DNA from: Nymphalis io
Taxonomy: Eukaryota; Arthropoda; Insecta; Lepidoptera; Nymphalidae
Assembly (NCBI RefSeq): GCF_905147045.1
Contig: NC_065903.1
Coordinates: 10,540,001 to 10,604,000, forward strand
Length of the DNA: 64,000 bases
Direction of reading: 5' to 3'
Part shown: positions 34,915 to 46,124 of the stretch, one piece after another
How positions within the stretch are numbered: position 1 is the stretch's first letter
How the letters are laid out: each line of letters starts with the position of its first letter
Notes under the pieces: generated by a model
The model's input: the letters and a program-made list of their open reading frames with translations, nothing else
Databases searched by the model: none
What the model was told of the DNA's origin: nothing
Translations under genes and position numbers: made by a program

Positions 34915-35213
34915 ACCGATATGGCCTAGTGGTTAGAACGCGTGAATCTTAACCGACGATCGTAGGTTCAAACCCGGGCATGCACCATTGAATTTTAATG
35001 TGCTTAATTTGTGATTATAATTCATCTCGTGCTTGACGGTGAAGGAAAACATAGTGAGGAAACCTGCATGTGTCTAATTTTATTGAAATTATGCCACATT
35101 TGTATTCTACCAACCCGCATTGGAGCAGCGTGGTGGAATAAGCTCCAAACCTTCTCCTCAAAAGGGAGAGGAGGCCTTAGCCCAGCAGTGGGACATTAAC
35201 AGGCTGTAACTGT
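34915..35213 (+). mobile_element. Metulj-like tRNA-derived SINE, complete
   Basis: Head: CCGATATGGCCTAGTGGTTA then GTAGGTTCAAACCCGG (B box). Body: GACGGTGAAGGAAAACAT, GAGGAAACCTGCATGTG, GCATTGGAGCAGCGTGGTGG. Tail: GCCCAGCAGTGGGACATTAA then CAGGCTGTAACTGTA. Little diverged, hence fairly young. Confidence 0.93.
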
Positions 35214-36935
35214 ACGACTACTTATAAAATTGTTGTTAAGTGACAAACATCTTAACATTAACTATAAGAGTTATTGAAAATTTTCGTTTTTTTTTTTTTA
35301 AATATATGTCTGAGTAAAGTTAGTAAAGTATTGAGCATATGAATGGCCGCTGGATTTCATATTTGCGTTTAATGACAAAAGTATATTTTAACTGTCTCCT
35401 TGAAAATCGTAATAGAATATATGTGAACCAAATGCGATCCAAAGGTACATCCAAGCTATTCTCATATTTGAATCAAATGCATATAATGTGCGTACATTGT
35501 AAATTCTATTATCAAATTTAATTTTTTTGTTTATTTATTAACAATGACATGAAAGATTTCACCAAGACAAATCGTTTTAAAAATAGAATTTGCATATCAA
35601 TAAGACGTCCCTAATATTAAAATATATATTTAGTATTAAATATTAAGAAAAATGATAAGACTACGATTAATCAATTGTTGACATTCAAAATTGATCGATG
35701 CTCAGTTTAAATTTGAGTTTATAAAAAAAACAAATATCGTTATTATCTGTGAAATTACTTTAATAACCTCGAGTAAAAACTTTTAGATTTTACGTATGTT
35801 CAATTTTTAAAGCATCCGGCGGACATTTAATGTCAATTTTATAAACATTAAATAGCATGTGATATTTAAATTGTTTATAGCTCTGTAGGTTACAACTTAA
35901 TATTACTCTCGTTTTTAAAAATAATAAGTATTATCCATCAATTGAATGGACATAACTTTTTTATTAAATATAATTTTATAAACTTAAAATCTAATAATAT
36001 GCAAATTTATACGATTTTTCTTTATAAATAATTGTCTATAAAGGAACGCGTTAGTAGTATATTTTTTTTTAATCAAATAATTTATTATACATTGACTTTT
36101 AGTCAAGGTGTGTTTTTAAAGTGACATTTCATGTTGAGTTTTTCCAAAACATGATATAAAATTAAGTATAACAAAGTCTTGGCCGCCATTTAATTATCTA
36201 CTAAAAATATACAGACACAGTCATCTGTGACATAAATATTTTTAAAATTGTACCAAATCGTTTATAAATTATTTTGGATACCTTTTTATTTTATATGAAA
36301 TAAAATGTTTTAATGTGAATTAAATTTTATTTTTCGTATACAGTTTTGTTTTAGGTGATCCGTGTCAGTTTATTACCAACTGATCGTAAATAAGTTACAA
36401 AAAAGCACTAAAAAGGTTGTAATGTTATTGTCGCATTTCGGCTGAAGTTAGCGTATCTGTCCTGTATATTTCTTTTTATAGTCTGTGCAGTAAAAAGAGC
36501 GCGTAATAAAAATTAAGAGGATTCTTGTATGTTGAAATTTACATATTTATTAACTAGGTATATCTCCGTGATTTGTATTGCTTTTGGTGGAATAATAATT
36601 TATTGGAAGACAATCGTTATTTATATATAGGTTGGTACAAAGTTTATTAAGCAATAAAAAATAAAATGAAATATTTGTAGTCATTGAAAATGTACATTAA
36701 ATTTGTATTTGATAGGTTTAATTTGTTATATGTAATAAATAATATTTGTTTAAAAATATTATCAATTTAAAATCAGTGGTATTATGAAATACCTAATAAT
36801 TTTAATTTAGTAAGTATTAACTTACTAAATTAAAATTATTAATTAATTATTACTTTTTTTTAAGTTATATAGAATATATATATGAATTGTTTATTTTAAT
36901 ATAAACTTTTTTTTTAATACTTAAAACGATGTAAC
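35214..36935. other. AT-rich intergenic
   Basis: One of the most AT-rich parts of the window, with T and A runs and a perfect 22-bp snap-back repeat (next entry). No gene is supported. Confidence 0.4.
36794..36841. repeat. Snap-back inverted repeat, 22-bp perfect arms, 4-nt loop
   Basis: The arms at 36794-36815 and 36820-36841 are exact reverse complements around ATTA. The arms are AT-rich, which raises the chance expectation, but 22 perfect pairs with a 4-nt loop remain striking. Confidence 0.92.
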
Positions 36936-36949
36936 CATGTAGTAAAGAA

Positions 36950-37620
36950 AATATTTTTCCCGCCGCGTCCGTTGTAAACATTTTGAACTTTACGATAGAG
37001 TTATTAAATTTGGCGGCATTTTTAAATAGTAATATTTACATACCTGTGTGACAATAATCTTCTAGGTAGTGCCTCGCCGCCCGCTGCACGATTGAGTAGT
37101 ACAGGCTCACAGAAGATGCAAGCGCCATCTTACTTCTGCTTCGTTCTCTTTACTTCTATCCGTCTGTCGGTTTACAGTTTCTTCGAGTGTGTTATAGTTT
37201 CATTGGAAACGAAAAGAACTCAAATATAATAAACTTAAACCGTTTTAACTGCATTAGTTTGTGATGAAAATAATAAACGAACAAATCAAGGAACCGAATA
37301 AAAGAACCTAGTTTGAACTGCGTTTAGTTTTGCGGTTTACAAGAATTTTTGCCGAAAATTGTTTTTGTTTGACGAAATAGGTTCACGGTGTTCCATTTTG
37401 TTTAGGGTCCGAAATCACAATTTTGTGCACATGACGCGAATATCAACCGCCGTCCGAAAGTACGCGAAATGAAACACGTGTAACAAATGTAATAAAATAA
37501 ATAACGATGAGGATGCGGGCGGCGCGCGCCGCGGTGTCAGCGAGACTGCCGCCCGGCTCGCTTTTTTTTACTTCCCCTGTGAGCGGGATGCTGAAACATG
37601 CACGGATAAGCCGATCGCCT
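36950..37620 (+). promoter_or_regulatory. CpG-rich region, candidate host promoter / first exon
   Basis: This is among the most CpG-rich non-transposon stretches. TTTCCCGCC at about 36956-36964 is E2F-like. GCGCCATCTT at about 37125-37134 is Pho/YY1-like. The next 350 bp looks like 5' UTR in its mixed composition and lack of repeats. An ATG at 37507 opens an Arg/Ala-rich frame of about 42 codons (MRMRAARAAVSARLPPG) over the GC peak, with a possible GTGAGC splice donor near 37578. The TSS, direction and coding status are not proven. RNA-seq support would settle it. Confidence 0.35.
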
Positions 37621-37919
37621 TTATTATCGAATTCGTGAAAACTTTTCCCATATAAATATTGCTTTATAAATATTTTACGCGTTTTTATATGAACGACGAA
37701 TTTTGCTAATTAAGCGATTTTGCGATGAGCAGTTTTTGAAGTTTTCGTTTTAACAGATTATCAATAGGAGAAGTATATAAAAATAATTGTAAATAAAATA
37801 ATATACCAATAATTACTTTATGGGTAATTTAAAAAAATATCTTATTTTGGGCTTTTTAAACATAGCACTCTAATACGAATAGATCCAGACGATAAGAAAG
37901 ATGATGTTCTAATTAGATT

Positions 37920-38045
37920 CATATTAGCAAAACAATTCGCAAATATGGCGCCCTGGAGAAAAGGCGGGAAAATAAGTTTCCCGCCGAGGCGTAACACTCG
38001 AGACATGCGTACAGGAGACGGCGACTTGTGAGGAGCTCCGTATAT
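37920..38045. promoter_or_regulatory. Palindromic pair of E2F-like sites
   Basis: GGCGGGAAA (37963-37971) and TTTCCCGCC (37977-37985) are perfect inverted copies 5 nt apart, each matching the E2F/DP consensus TTTSSCGC. GGCGCC and CGAGACATGCG flank them. With the E2F-like site near 36960 this suggests a cell-cycle-regulated promoter or replication-linked element, by inference. Confidence 0.4.
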
Positions 38046-38345
38046 ACTTAATTATTTATTATATTTATTAAAATATGCTAATTTATTATTATATCCTGTA
38101 TTTTTTTAATATATTTATCTCGCTTTAATCGATATATTTTTTTAATTTAATTATTATTATGGATGAAAAATATAAGCCAGTATATTTTATATTATTTTAA
38201 GTTTGCTTTAAAAGTTATTAAATATGAAATATATGCTTCGAAAAGTATTTGCGGAAATGTTGAATATAATATTTATTGTTTCATTTCAAGTTATTTAACA
38301 AGAATAATAAGTAGTCTTTTGATTAAAGAGGCAGCTTATCGGTCG
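38046..38345. other. AT-rich spacer
   Basis: AT-rich stretch between two CpG-richer blocks; a 63-aa ORF is typical of chance. Confidence 0.35.
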
Positions 38346-38610
38346 TCAACATAATCGGACGCTTCGCAATTATGACGAAACCCTTTAAAAACGATTCGCG
38401 TTAAAATAAGGAAAAAAAATGAGAAAAATGTTCATCAACGCGACACGACACCCCTCTACCCTCCGACCCTCTCCCCCGCCCCAGGCTGCGGGAGGTGTGA
38501 GGGAGATAGGCATACACTCTCATATACCTATATTCTTCGTTGCATCTCGCGCCACAACTTTCATACGAAAACTACCCGCGCTGCGCACCTTTGTCCTTAC
38601 TGCCGAAACG
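38345..38610. promoter_or_regulatory. GC-richer, pyrimidine-rich island
   Basis: ACCCTCTCCCCCGCCCCAGG followed by CTGCGGGAGGTGTGAGG can form an imperfect stem. The 64-aa plus-strand ORF has no domain. It continues the CpG-rich domain of 36.9-39.1 kb. Confidence 0.25.
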
Positions 38611-38659
38611 TAACAATTATAAAAAATGTTAAAGAAATTATAGTTTTAACAAATGAGCG

Positions 38660-39140
38660 TTAAGGTCTAACTTCCATTGTACCTAAACATGCACGTTGCG
38701 TGTTGCCCTGTTGAAGTTTTGGGCTCTTGCAACTGTGAGCACACCCACACGCAAGCGCTAAGTTTAGCCCTTATCCGAACGCGGTGCAATCACTCACACC
38801 AGCACAACTTCCTTGTGAACTTTACTAGTGTGTTAGTGTATTAGTGTGTGTGTACAAAAGTTCGTATTGAAGTTTTCGGTAGACTTTCTTTGTGTCAGTG
38901 ATTTTTTTCGAGGTGTTTCGCGTGTGTGCGCGGGTCAGTCGGATTTTTTTCAAGTTTTTCTCTACACACACGAGCGCGCTTTGTTTGTATGGCCATATTT
39001 GCTTGTGTGGGGAGGACGCCCGTTCTTTGTGCCCGGGGATTGTAAAAAATGTCGTATTGGATTCTAGCTGTGCTAATGAATGATAGATACGAATGGTATT
39101 GGTACCCCTACACTCGAAAATCTGATGCGGAATATGCAAG
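38660..39140 (+). promoter_or_regulatory. Candidate core promoter and first exon
   Basis: Two TCAGT words (38895-38899 and 38935-38939) match the arthropod initiator. They are followed by a mixed-composition leader and an ATG at 39049 in an AAAAAATG context that opens 95 codons. A good splice donor, CAA|GTATGT, has its GT at 39140-39141 and would end an exon after about 30 codons (MSYWILAVLMNDRYEW...). No TATA box or downstream promoter element fits clearly, no domain is recognised, and no acceptor exon is identified, so this stays a hypothesis. Confidence 0.22.
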
Positions 39141-39490
39141 TATGTTTTTTTGTGCATACGTCGGTGCTCTTTTTGAATATAGAATTTTCGGATTGAATTT
39201 GAATTTCCGCGTGCATTTCGCTGATGGAAGTGATTACTATTTGAGTTGGATTTTAATTCGATTAAAAACCCAGAGTACTTTCGAATATTTTATTTATATA
39301 TGTATATTTTATATAATCGAAATAGATATAAGTTGATATAGAATAAATAGGAATAGCGGTGGTAAAAGTTGATTTTTTTTAAAGAATAAATAAATAGTGA
39401 ATAATACTTTAAAGAAATTATAACGCGATGCTATCTAAATTGTTAACCGTTCGCTTATTATGGTTTTAATATTCACATAACATTAACATT

Positions 39491-39766
39491 TACTGTTGGT
39501 AGAACTTTGTGCAAGCTCGTCTGCGTACGTACCACCTACTCATCAGATACTCTACCGCAAAACAGCACAACAGCAACTTGGTATTGTTGTGTTCCGGTTT
39601 AAAAGGTGAGTGAGCCAGTGTAATTACATACACGAGGAACATAACATATTAATTCCCAAGGTTGGTGGCTCATTGGTGATGTAAGCGATGGTTAACATTT
39701 CTTACAATGTTAATGTCTATGGGCGTTGGTGACCACTTACCATCAGGTGGCCCATATGCTCGTCCT
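39491..39766 (+). mobile_element. Family B SINE-like repeat
   Basis: GTTGGTAGAACTTTGTGCAA, CTACCGCAAAACAGCA, GTGTTCCGGTTT, GGTGAGTGAGCCAGTG, CACTTACCATCAGGTGGCCC in order. It lacks the final poly(A), being cut by ATTACGTC repeats at about 39768-39785. Confidence 0.88.
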
Positions 39767-39803
39767 ATTACGTCTTATTACGTCCTAAAAACTATTAAAC
39801 ATG

Positions 39804-39930
39804 GATTTAGGCCTCTTTCTTTTTTGAGGAAAAGGCTTGGAGCTTATCCCACCACGCTGCTCTTATTGCTGGATACACATGTAGAAGATTTTTTATATCT
39901 TAAAAAATCTTCCACATGTGCATCTTAGAG
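39804..39930 (-). mobile_element. Metulj-like SINE fragment with inverted end
   Basis: TTAGGCCTCTTTCTTTTTTG, GGCTTGGAGCTTATCCCACC and ACGCTGCTCTTATTGC match the SINE in antisense, then the sequence folds back on itself at 39876-39920 instead of continuing to the head. Confidence 0.75.
39876..39920. repeat. Snap-back inverted repeat, 20-bp arms, 5-nt loop
   Basis: Arms at 39876-39895 and 39901-39920 pair with one mismatch around TATCT. The outer CACATGT belongs to the SINE body, so the palindrome was built from SINE sequence. Confidence 0.88.
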
Positions 39931-39974
39931 GTTTCACATAGAGGAAAAAAATGTTCACTAGTTGTTTAATTAAC

Positions 39975-40234
39975 ACTTGGTGGTAGATTTTTCTGAAAGT
40001 CCGTCTGGGTAGGTACCACGCACTCATCAGATATTCTACAGCCAAACAGCAATATTCCGCGATTTGAAGGGTGAGTTTACCATCATAATTACAGGCACAA
40101 GCGACATAACATCTTAGTTCCCAAGGTTGGTAGCGCATTGGCGATGTTCGGATTACTTGACATTTCTTATATCGCCAATGTCTATAGGCGATGGTAAACA
40201 TTTACCATCAAGAGACCCATTTAAAAAAAAAAAT
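39975..40234 (+). mobile_element. Family B SINE-like repeat, diverged
   Basis: ACTTGGTGGTAGATTTTTCT, TCTGGGTAGGTACCACGC, TTTGAAGGGTGAGTTTACC, CAAGGTTGGTAGCGCATTGG and TTACCATCAAGAGACCC, ending in a run of A. Confidence 0.85.
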
Positions 40235-40262
40235 TGACGATTGGTAGGTAGAGGTAGGTAGT

Positions 40263-40346
40263 GGTATGAAGAATATGTGACGAGTGGGTGCTACCCACCC
40301 AGACACGTTTGCATAAACCAATAATATTTTGGAATTAACCACCAAT
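40263..40346 (-). mobile_element. Family B fragment
   Basis: GAATATGTGACGAGTGGGTG, then CTACCCACCCAGACACG, GCATAAACC and ACCACCA match the poly(A)-distal end of family B in antisense. Confidence 0.6.
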
Positions 40347-40402
40347 AGAAAAACTTTTCCTTATATTGTTAATACTTAAGCACCATAATATAATGGTGGA
40401 TA

Positions 40403-40728
40403 AGCCGAGATGGCCTAGTGGTTACAAGTCGAGGTGGCCTAGTGGTTAGAACGCTTGAATCTTAACCGATAATCGTGGGTTCAAACCCGGATAAGCGTCA
40501 CTGAATTTTCATGTGCTTAATTTGTGATTATAATTCATCTCGTGTATGACGGTGAAGGAAAACATCGTGAGGAAACCTGCATGTGTCTAATTTCATTGAA
40601 ATTATGTCACATGTGTATTCCACCAACCCGCATTGGAGCAGCGTGGTGGAATAAGCTCTAAACCTTCTCTTCAAAAAGGGAAAGGAGACCTTAGCCCAGC
40701 AGTGGGACATTAACAGCCTGTTACTGTA
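40403..40728 (+). mobile_element. Metulj-like tRNA-derived SINE with a tandemly duplicated head
   Basis: The tRNA-like start appears twice: GCCGAGATGGCCTAGTGGTT at 40403-40422 and GTCGAGGTGGCCTAGTGGTT beginning at 40429. The second copy runs on through the B box (GGGTTCAAACCCGG), body and tail (AGCAGTGGGACATTAACAGC). The extra A box is unusual and could reflect slippage or template jumping. Confidence 0.92.
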
Positions 40729-41520
40729 AGCATCATAATATTTACATATGTTCGTCATACATCGATTCTCTTACATTAACCAGATACTTCAGTTATTATA
40801 TTAATAATATAATATTATCAATATAAAAAATATAAAAAAGTAGCTGTATATCTATTTGTTACCTCGTCACGACTAAGTTAGTGAACCGATCGTAATGAAT
40901 GAAATTTTACATTAAGGTAACCTGGGTCTTCAAAACAGGATTTCCGTCAAAAAAACTGACGCTGCAAAAGAGTTGGTATATTTATATTTTTACAATTTAT
41001 ACATGATATCACAATATTGGCTGTATTGATACAATTTTGGCTTAATCAATTTTATATAACATTATCCATTTCCCTGTATAATAACAGACAGGTGCCTGTA
41101 TGATGTAATACCATTGCATTTTCCGAGAAAATATTAAAAAAAAGTACAACTGATACGTAAAAAGACATGACTTAGCTATTTGACACTTTAGAAAAAAAAT
41201 ACGAACTAAATATTAAATATTATAATTATTTTATCAGTTAGTTGTTGTTATCATAAGACAGATAATTTATTTGCACTTTTGAGAGAGATCAAGATTTGGT
41301 GGAATAAAGGCTCTCATCTTTTCTTCACGGGCTACTGGTTCGGCGATGCATCTCCATTTGTGGCGGTCGGACTAATATTCCGTTACTTTAGTACAGTAGT
41401 GTTAACTTTATATTTAATATGTATTTATCAAATAAATATATTTTTTACTTTTATAAACTAATACTGGCAATGATTGCTTTCAATTACTTGTATTAGTATT
41501 TTTATCTCCAGTTATAATGT
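40729..41520. other. AT-rich intergenic
   Basis: About 40855-40960 holds a scrap (TTAGTGAACCGATCGTAATG) of the repeat type also seen near 30240. A 60-aa ORF at 41279 is not convincing. Confidence 0.4.
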
Positions 41521-41524
41521 TATA

Positions 41525-41640
41525 TAAAACTTGAGTTGGGGAATGGGAACGACTATAACCCAAGGGATCAGGAGTGAACTTGCGATTTTTTCTTTACTAG
41601 ACGGTACGTATGCCGTTGAACCATTGTGACTTGTTATAGT
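41525..41640 (-). mobile_element. tRNA-derived SINE fragment (family D)
   Basis: Antisense copy of the arrangement at 24905: CCGTCTAGTAAAG, AAGTTCACTCCTGATCCCTT on the minus strand. Diverged and headless. Confidence 0.5.
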
Positions 41641-41674
41641 TTATTTTATTTAAGTTTTCTGTAAATTATTGTCG

Positions 41675-41940
41675 AATTTCTAAAGGCTAGCTTTAAGACG
41701 CAGATGTTGAGGTTCAGAGTTCAATTCGTCGAGCTAATCAAATACGTTATTGGTTTTTCTTGGTCAAGAAAAATCTCAGTGCCACGAGAAGACGTTGGTT
41801 CTGTGCCAGAACTTTTCATCAACATCGGGTTTTGAGAGTGAACGGATAGACAGTGCGCCTACGCTTGTGCACTATAATATGCCTTGAGCAGGTGCCTAAT
41901 CTAAATAATCCTTGTATGGCCGCCGTGCAGCACTGAGGAG
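41675..41940 (+). mobile_element. tRNA-derived SINE (family C), old copy
   Basis: GACGCAGATGTTGAGGTTCA, then GAGTTCAATTCG (B-box-like), GGTTTTTCTTGGTC, AATCTCAGTGCC and TTGTGCACTATAATATGCC follow the order of family C with heavy divergence. Confidence 0.55.
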
Positions 41941-43458
41941 AATATCAGAGCAACAACCATGCTTAGTTTACTGTTAATAAAAAAAATACCTATCAATTTG
42001 CAATAAGACAAATTTTAGAATAAAACCTTATAACTCTATATATTTTGATAATTTAAAGATATTTTTTTCATTTAAATTTGTTATTAAGTCAATGCATGTT
42101 AAAAGTCAGTTAAAAACAAACAAATATTCTTACGTGTTTTTAAGTATGTATGAATATATTTATGCTATCTGTACATGTCCAGCTAAATTTAAATTGGATA
42201 GCAACCTTCGAATATGCATTTCCTCAATTCTCCGCTCTCTTTGCGCAGCATAATGGCGCATGCGTTATGCAAACGTCACAATCTATGGAAATCACCACAG
42301 AACAACAAATCAAATAAAAGTTGCACGCGGCCAGTACTCGTGTTAGTATAGCCTGCACATGCACAATACGTAATGTTATAAATAAATTACATGTCATTTG
42401 TAATGTTTTCTATGTTCTTAGAAAACCACAGAGCAAATCACGAGAGCTCTACATTCGACCACACTATTTACATTTCACTTTTATTGACCAGTATAACTTG
42501 GTATCCACTTAAAAACTTTTGTATTATTTGTTTGTCTTAAATAATACAAATTTTCATACTTTACTCTAAATAATGAGCTTTATTTTATAAAAAATAAATA
42601 GATTCCTGGTATTTAAATAATATTTATTATAATTAAGTGTTATCCTACTAAGTAATGACAATTATTTGGGCTATTTAGTATAACTATAAAATTGTCTTAT
42701 TTTTTTAATTTGTCTTATTTAAAGTAATTGAATGCAACTACAAATTCTTAATAACAAAATGGCCTCTCATACAAATCTTTAGTTGTATTGATAGCGAATG
42801 TAATTTTTTGTATAATCACTATTATAAAAATATAAAGGCACCTCACAGAGCAATTGGTATTTCCGGAGTCAACAAACTTAGCATTTGATTTTTCATACTT
42901 TGAAAGTAACGATTCAACAAACAAGTCGGGTTAAAAAAATACCACAGCGAGAAATCATTGTTAAGTATTCGTTGCAGTTTCATGCAAGATAAATTAATAT
43001 ATTATGTTTTTGTAAGAAAGCACTCGAATGAAGTAGACGTTGATTTCAATATAATTTTGATTATAATATATATGTACTTACTATACTTTTACATAAGCAC
43101 AAAGTGAAATGAAATTTGGCTTTAAAATAGACCGATGTTTAGTAATAAATAGTATTACTCTGTTCTGGTTTTATAAGTGAGCCAGGTAAGAAAAAGGGAT
43201 ATGAAATATCCGATCTCAAGATTAGCTTAATGAAAATATAATAAATGATTTCAAGATATTTCAGTTATAATGTCTATGTGTTAAGGAGATTGCTCACCAT
43301 CATATACCCATTGCCAAATATTATTATTTATTATATTGTATAATTTATTTAATAATATAAGCAATATTTGATTGCTGCAATTTTTTTCATAATGAAAAGG
43401 TTAAGGTTAAAGGTTACCATGGAGTTATTACCTTATTAAATAAAGTATTCAATGAATT
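41941..43458. other. AT-rich intergenic
   Basis: A GC-richer patch at about 42190-42350 includes GCGCATGCGTTATGCAAACG and a TATGCAAA octamer-like word; it could be regulatory. The rest is AT-rich with no supported gene. Confidence 0.4.
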
Positions 43459-43824
43459 TGACTGCCTCGTTGGTCTAGTAGTTTAATGTAAGGCCGCACA
43501 TCCGGAGCTCCTGGGTTCAATTCCCAATAAAAACTTATTGGGTTTTTCTGTCAGAAAATTCTCAGTAGCAGCCCGGAGTCTGGAAGTTGGAAGCGTGTAC
43601 ACTCCTGTGCCTCGGAAAGCACGTAAAGCCGTTGGTGTCGGATTGCCGTCCCATCGTATTATAAGAGTTAAGGAATAAAGAGTGCACTTGTGTTTGCGCA
43701 CACACTTGTGCACTATAATATAGTTAGCCAACTACGCAGGAGATATTAAAGTGCACAAGTGCTCAAGAGATTAGTTAATCTCTCTTGAGATTGACTGCCG
43801 TGGTCGAAATCGGTCTGGAGGACA
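43459..43824 (+). mobile_element. tRNA-derived SINE (family C), complete but internally inverted
   Basis: Head: TGACTGCCTCGTTGGTCTAG (A box) and CTGGGTTCAATTCCC (B box). Body: AAAATTCTCAGTAGCAGCCC, GGAGTCTGGAAGTTGGAAGC, GTGCCTCGGAAAGCACG, TGCCGTCCCATCG. Near the 3' end the expected CTCCTGCGTAGTTGGC is replaced by its inverted copy (43722-43761), then the element resumes with CTCTCTTGAGATTGACTGCC and CGAAATCGGTCTGGAGGAC. Confidence 0.9.
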
Positions 43825-45418
43825 TTATTTAATTAAACTATTATCAAATATAAATACACCAATGAGTGCAAAGTTTTAAGTTACTTTGTTTTATCTTAGC
43901 AAAACGATTACGATTCAACATTCAATCAACAGTAGCTTAAATTCGCATATGAACAGTTCGATTGATGGACAATGTTAATAAAATCGCAGTGGCAATTGGA
44001 AAAAATAACAAAAAGTGTATAATAATTTCTCTTCTAGCATATTTTATGTAATGAACCAAAAAGTAAATGAGTGACTAAAACTCGTCCATAGTTCAAGTTA
44101 CACTGGTCGTGGAGCCATCACTATACATTGTAGCGCGTAAGACGAACCACTCTAAGTAATGATATGCATTAACGTCCGTATATTAATCTTCCAAATACCA
44201 CGTTATTAGATGAGTAACAAAAAATGGTAAAAAAGCGAAATAGAGGTCAATAACTGGACCGAGAATACGGTAGCTGTGTGTGTGTAGATGAAAAGAAATT
44301 TTGACGTATTTTATTTTTAAATTGGCACAGGCTGAAATCTATAGATCCTAGTGAAATTAACGTTTTACGTTTAAAAACATCAAAATTATTACGTAAATGT
44401 GCATAATTTAAATTAATATAATTTTGTTTATTGAATATGGCAAGATCACCATCGTATTACATACTATAAACCTGGGTAAAAATAATTAGGAGCTCCTAAT
44501 GAATTAATAAAAGAAAATATTATATTAAGATATTTTTTCAGATAAATGTAATATTCATACTTTGTGTATAATCTGCGCTTTTTCAGTAATCGGAATGCGG
44601 ACTATATAAACCACTGGCTCTACCGTGGACATTCATATAAAAAAAATATATAAAATTAGAATTGTCATGTAATTAAGTTGAAAAACTTTTTTATATTTAA
44701 TAGTAACATCTTATAATATATTAATATTTATTTTATTTAATAAAAAATATTCTGTTCAATGATCCACAATGTTACCAAATATAAACAAATGTTGCGCTGT
44801 TTGTATTATACGTTAATTCTATCGGATAATAATAATAAATAATAATAATAAATATACTGGCCATTGGGTAGTGATAAAGATTATTTAAATGTTTGTTGTC
44901 ATTAAGTCATACATTTTCAGAAACGGTATTCGTTTTATAAATAATAGTTGAAAATGAAAATTATATAAATGGTTTCGATAGACGGGCCACTGACGTGGAA
45001 TGCAACATGTTAATATACTAGCTTTATTCCACATCCAGTCAACCGCATCAATGGTTGAGCAGCGGCGACCAGTTAAGTAGAGCTATACTGTAAAAACAAA
45101 CTCGAAACTTACCGCTGAAAACGTTCGTGTCAGAAAGGCATATGCAACATTAACTTTAATAATTATTATACATAAAAAATACAGGTATCAACTAGCGTAT
45201 CACCGTAAGTCGGTTTCAAATATTTCACGAGTGAGATATATTTTTCTAAAGAATAGCGCAGTGTAAAATCTATGTAAATAAATTTAATAACATCTTATAT
45301 TAAAAAGTAATAATTAAGACATTATTTTGTACAAGATAATGTAGACGATAAAAGATTTTGCAGTTAGTATTTGATTTTCATACAGGATCCATAAAATTAA
45401 TTGATATGATTATTACAG
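43825..45418. other. AT-rich intergenic
   Basis: GC-richer patch at about 44085-44210 without an ORF; otherwise AT-rich, with an (AAT)n-like stretch near 44830-44855. Confidence 0.4.
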
Positions 45419-45419
45419 C

Positions 45420-45522
45420 GGTTGAAGACTAAGAGCCGAAAATCGAGCTAAGTGGCGTGCCATTGGAGAGACCTATGTCCAGCAGTGGACGCGAAAAGGG
45501 TGATGATGATGATGATGATGAT
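45420..45522 (+). mobile_element. RTE-clade LINE 3' end with (GAT)n tail
   Basis: One frame reads WRAIGETYVQQWTRKG then TGA, the C-terminal signature of lepidopteran RTE-type EN-RT proteins (compare the longer fragment at 54342-54786). A (GAT)n microsatellite tail at 45502-45522 follows; RTE elements characteristically end in short tandem repeats rather than poly(A). Severely 5'-truncated. Confidence 0.8.
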
Positions 45523-45827
45523 TATTACATGTCTAAGTTTCTAGCCGGTTCTTCTCTTAATCTACATTACGAGCCGGTGCTAGTTTCACATTAAATTTAA
45601 GATTGTAAAATATCATTTTAAAAGCCTACTTTTATTTTTTTATATACTATTGGTATTTAAATGTTGCCAGTACTCGGTGCAATTTTCAATATAGTACCAT
45701 TACGGAACTTATGTTAACTATTTAATAAATTTGGAATTAATTTATTTGTATTTAGATTGTCTGATTACTCAGTTATATATAACAGGACCATTAGACCAAA
45801 TCACTAGACAATAGATATTTTTATATA

Positions 45828-46085
45828 AGGTCTTATATGTGACCCCAATATCTTCAGGATAAAACCCCGGGTCGAACCAATAAAAAGTTGTTGGGTTTTT
45901 ACTCGGAAAATTCGCGGCCCGGAGTCTGGAAGTTGGAGGTTTGCACACTCATGCCCCGCGGAAAGCACGTAAAATCGTTCGTCCTGCGATCTATGTTCGC
46001 GCATAATCTTATTCACCATAATATACTCTGCGCAGTTGGCCAGTCTTGCTTGATAATGGTCACCGTGGCCGAAATTGTTCAATAT
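45828..46085 (+). mobile_element. tRNA-derived SINE (family C), diverged
   Basis: CCGGGTCGAACC, AATAAAAAGTTGTTGGGTTT, CGGCCCGGAGTCTGGAAGTT, GCCCCGCGGAAAGCACG, CACCATAATATACTCTGCGC and GTCACCGTGGCCGAAATTG follow the family C order. The tRNA head is eroded. Confidence 0.75.
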
Positions 46086-46124
46086 CGCTTAAATTGTTTA
46101 AATATAACTTCTTATCCATACTAA

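Noticed and set aside
34915..34985. tRNA genes suggested by A and B boxes here and at 16780-16842, 40429-40495, 50548-50612, 55731-55785 and 63560-63637
   Set aside because: Each is the head of a SINE with attached body; no acceptor-stem pairing followed by a terminator is visible.
36794..36841. microRNA precursor
   Set aside because: The perfect, AT-only stem with a 4-nt loop is too short for a pre-miRNA and no known insect miRNA sequence is recognised.
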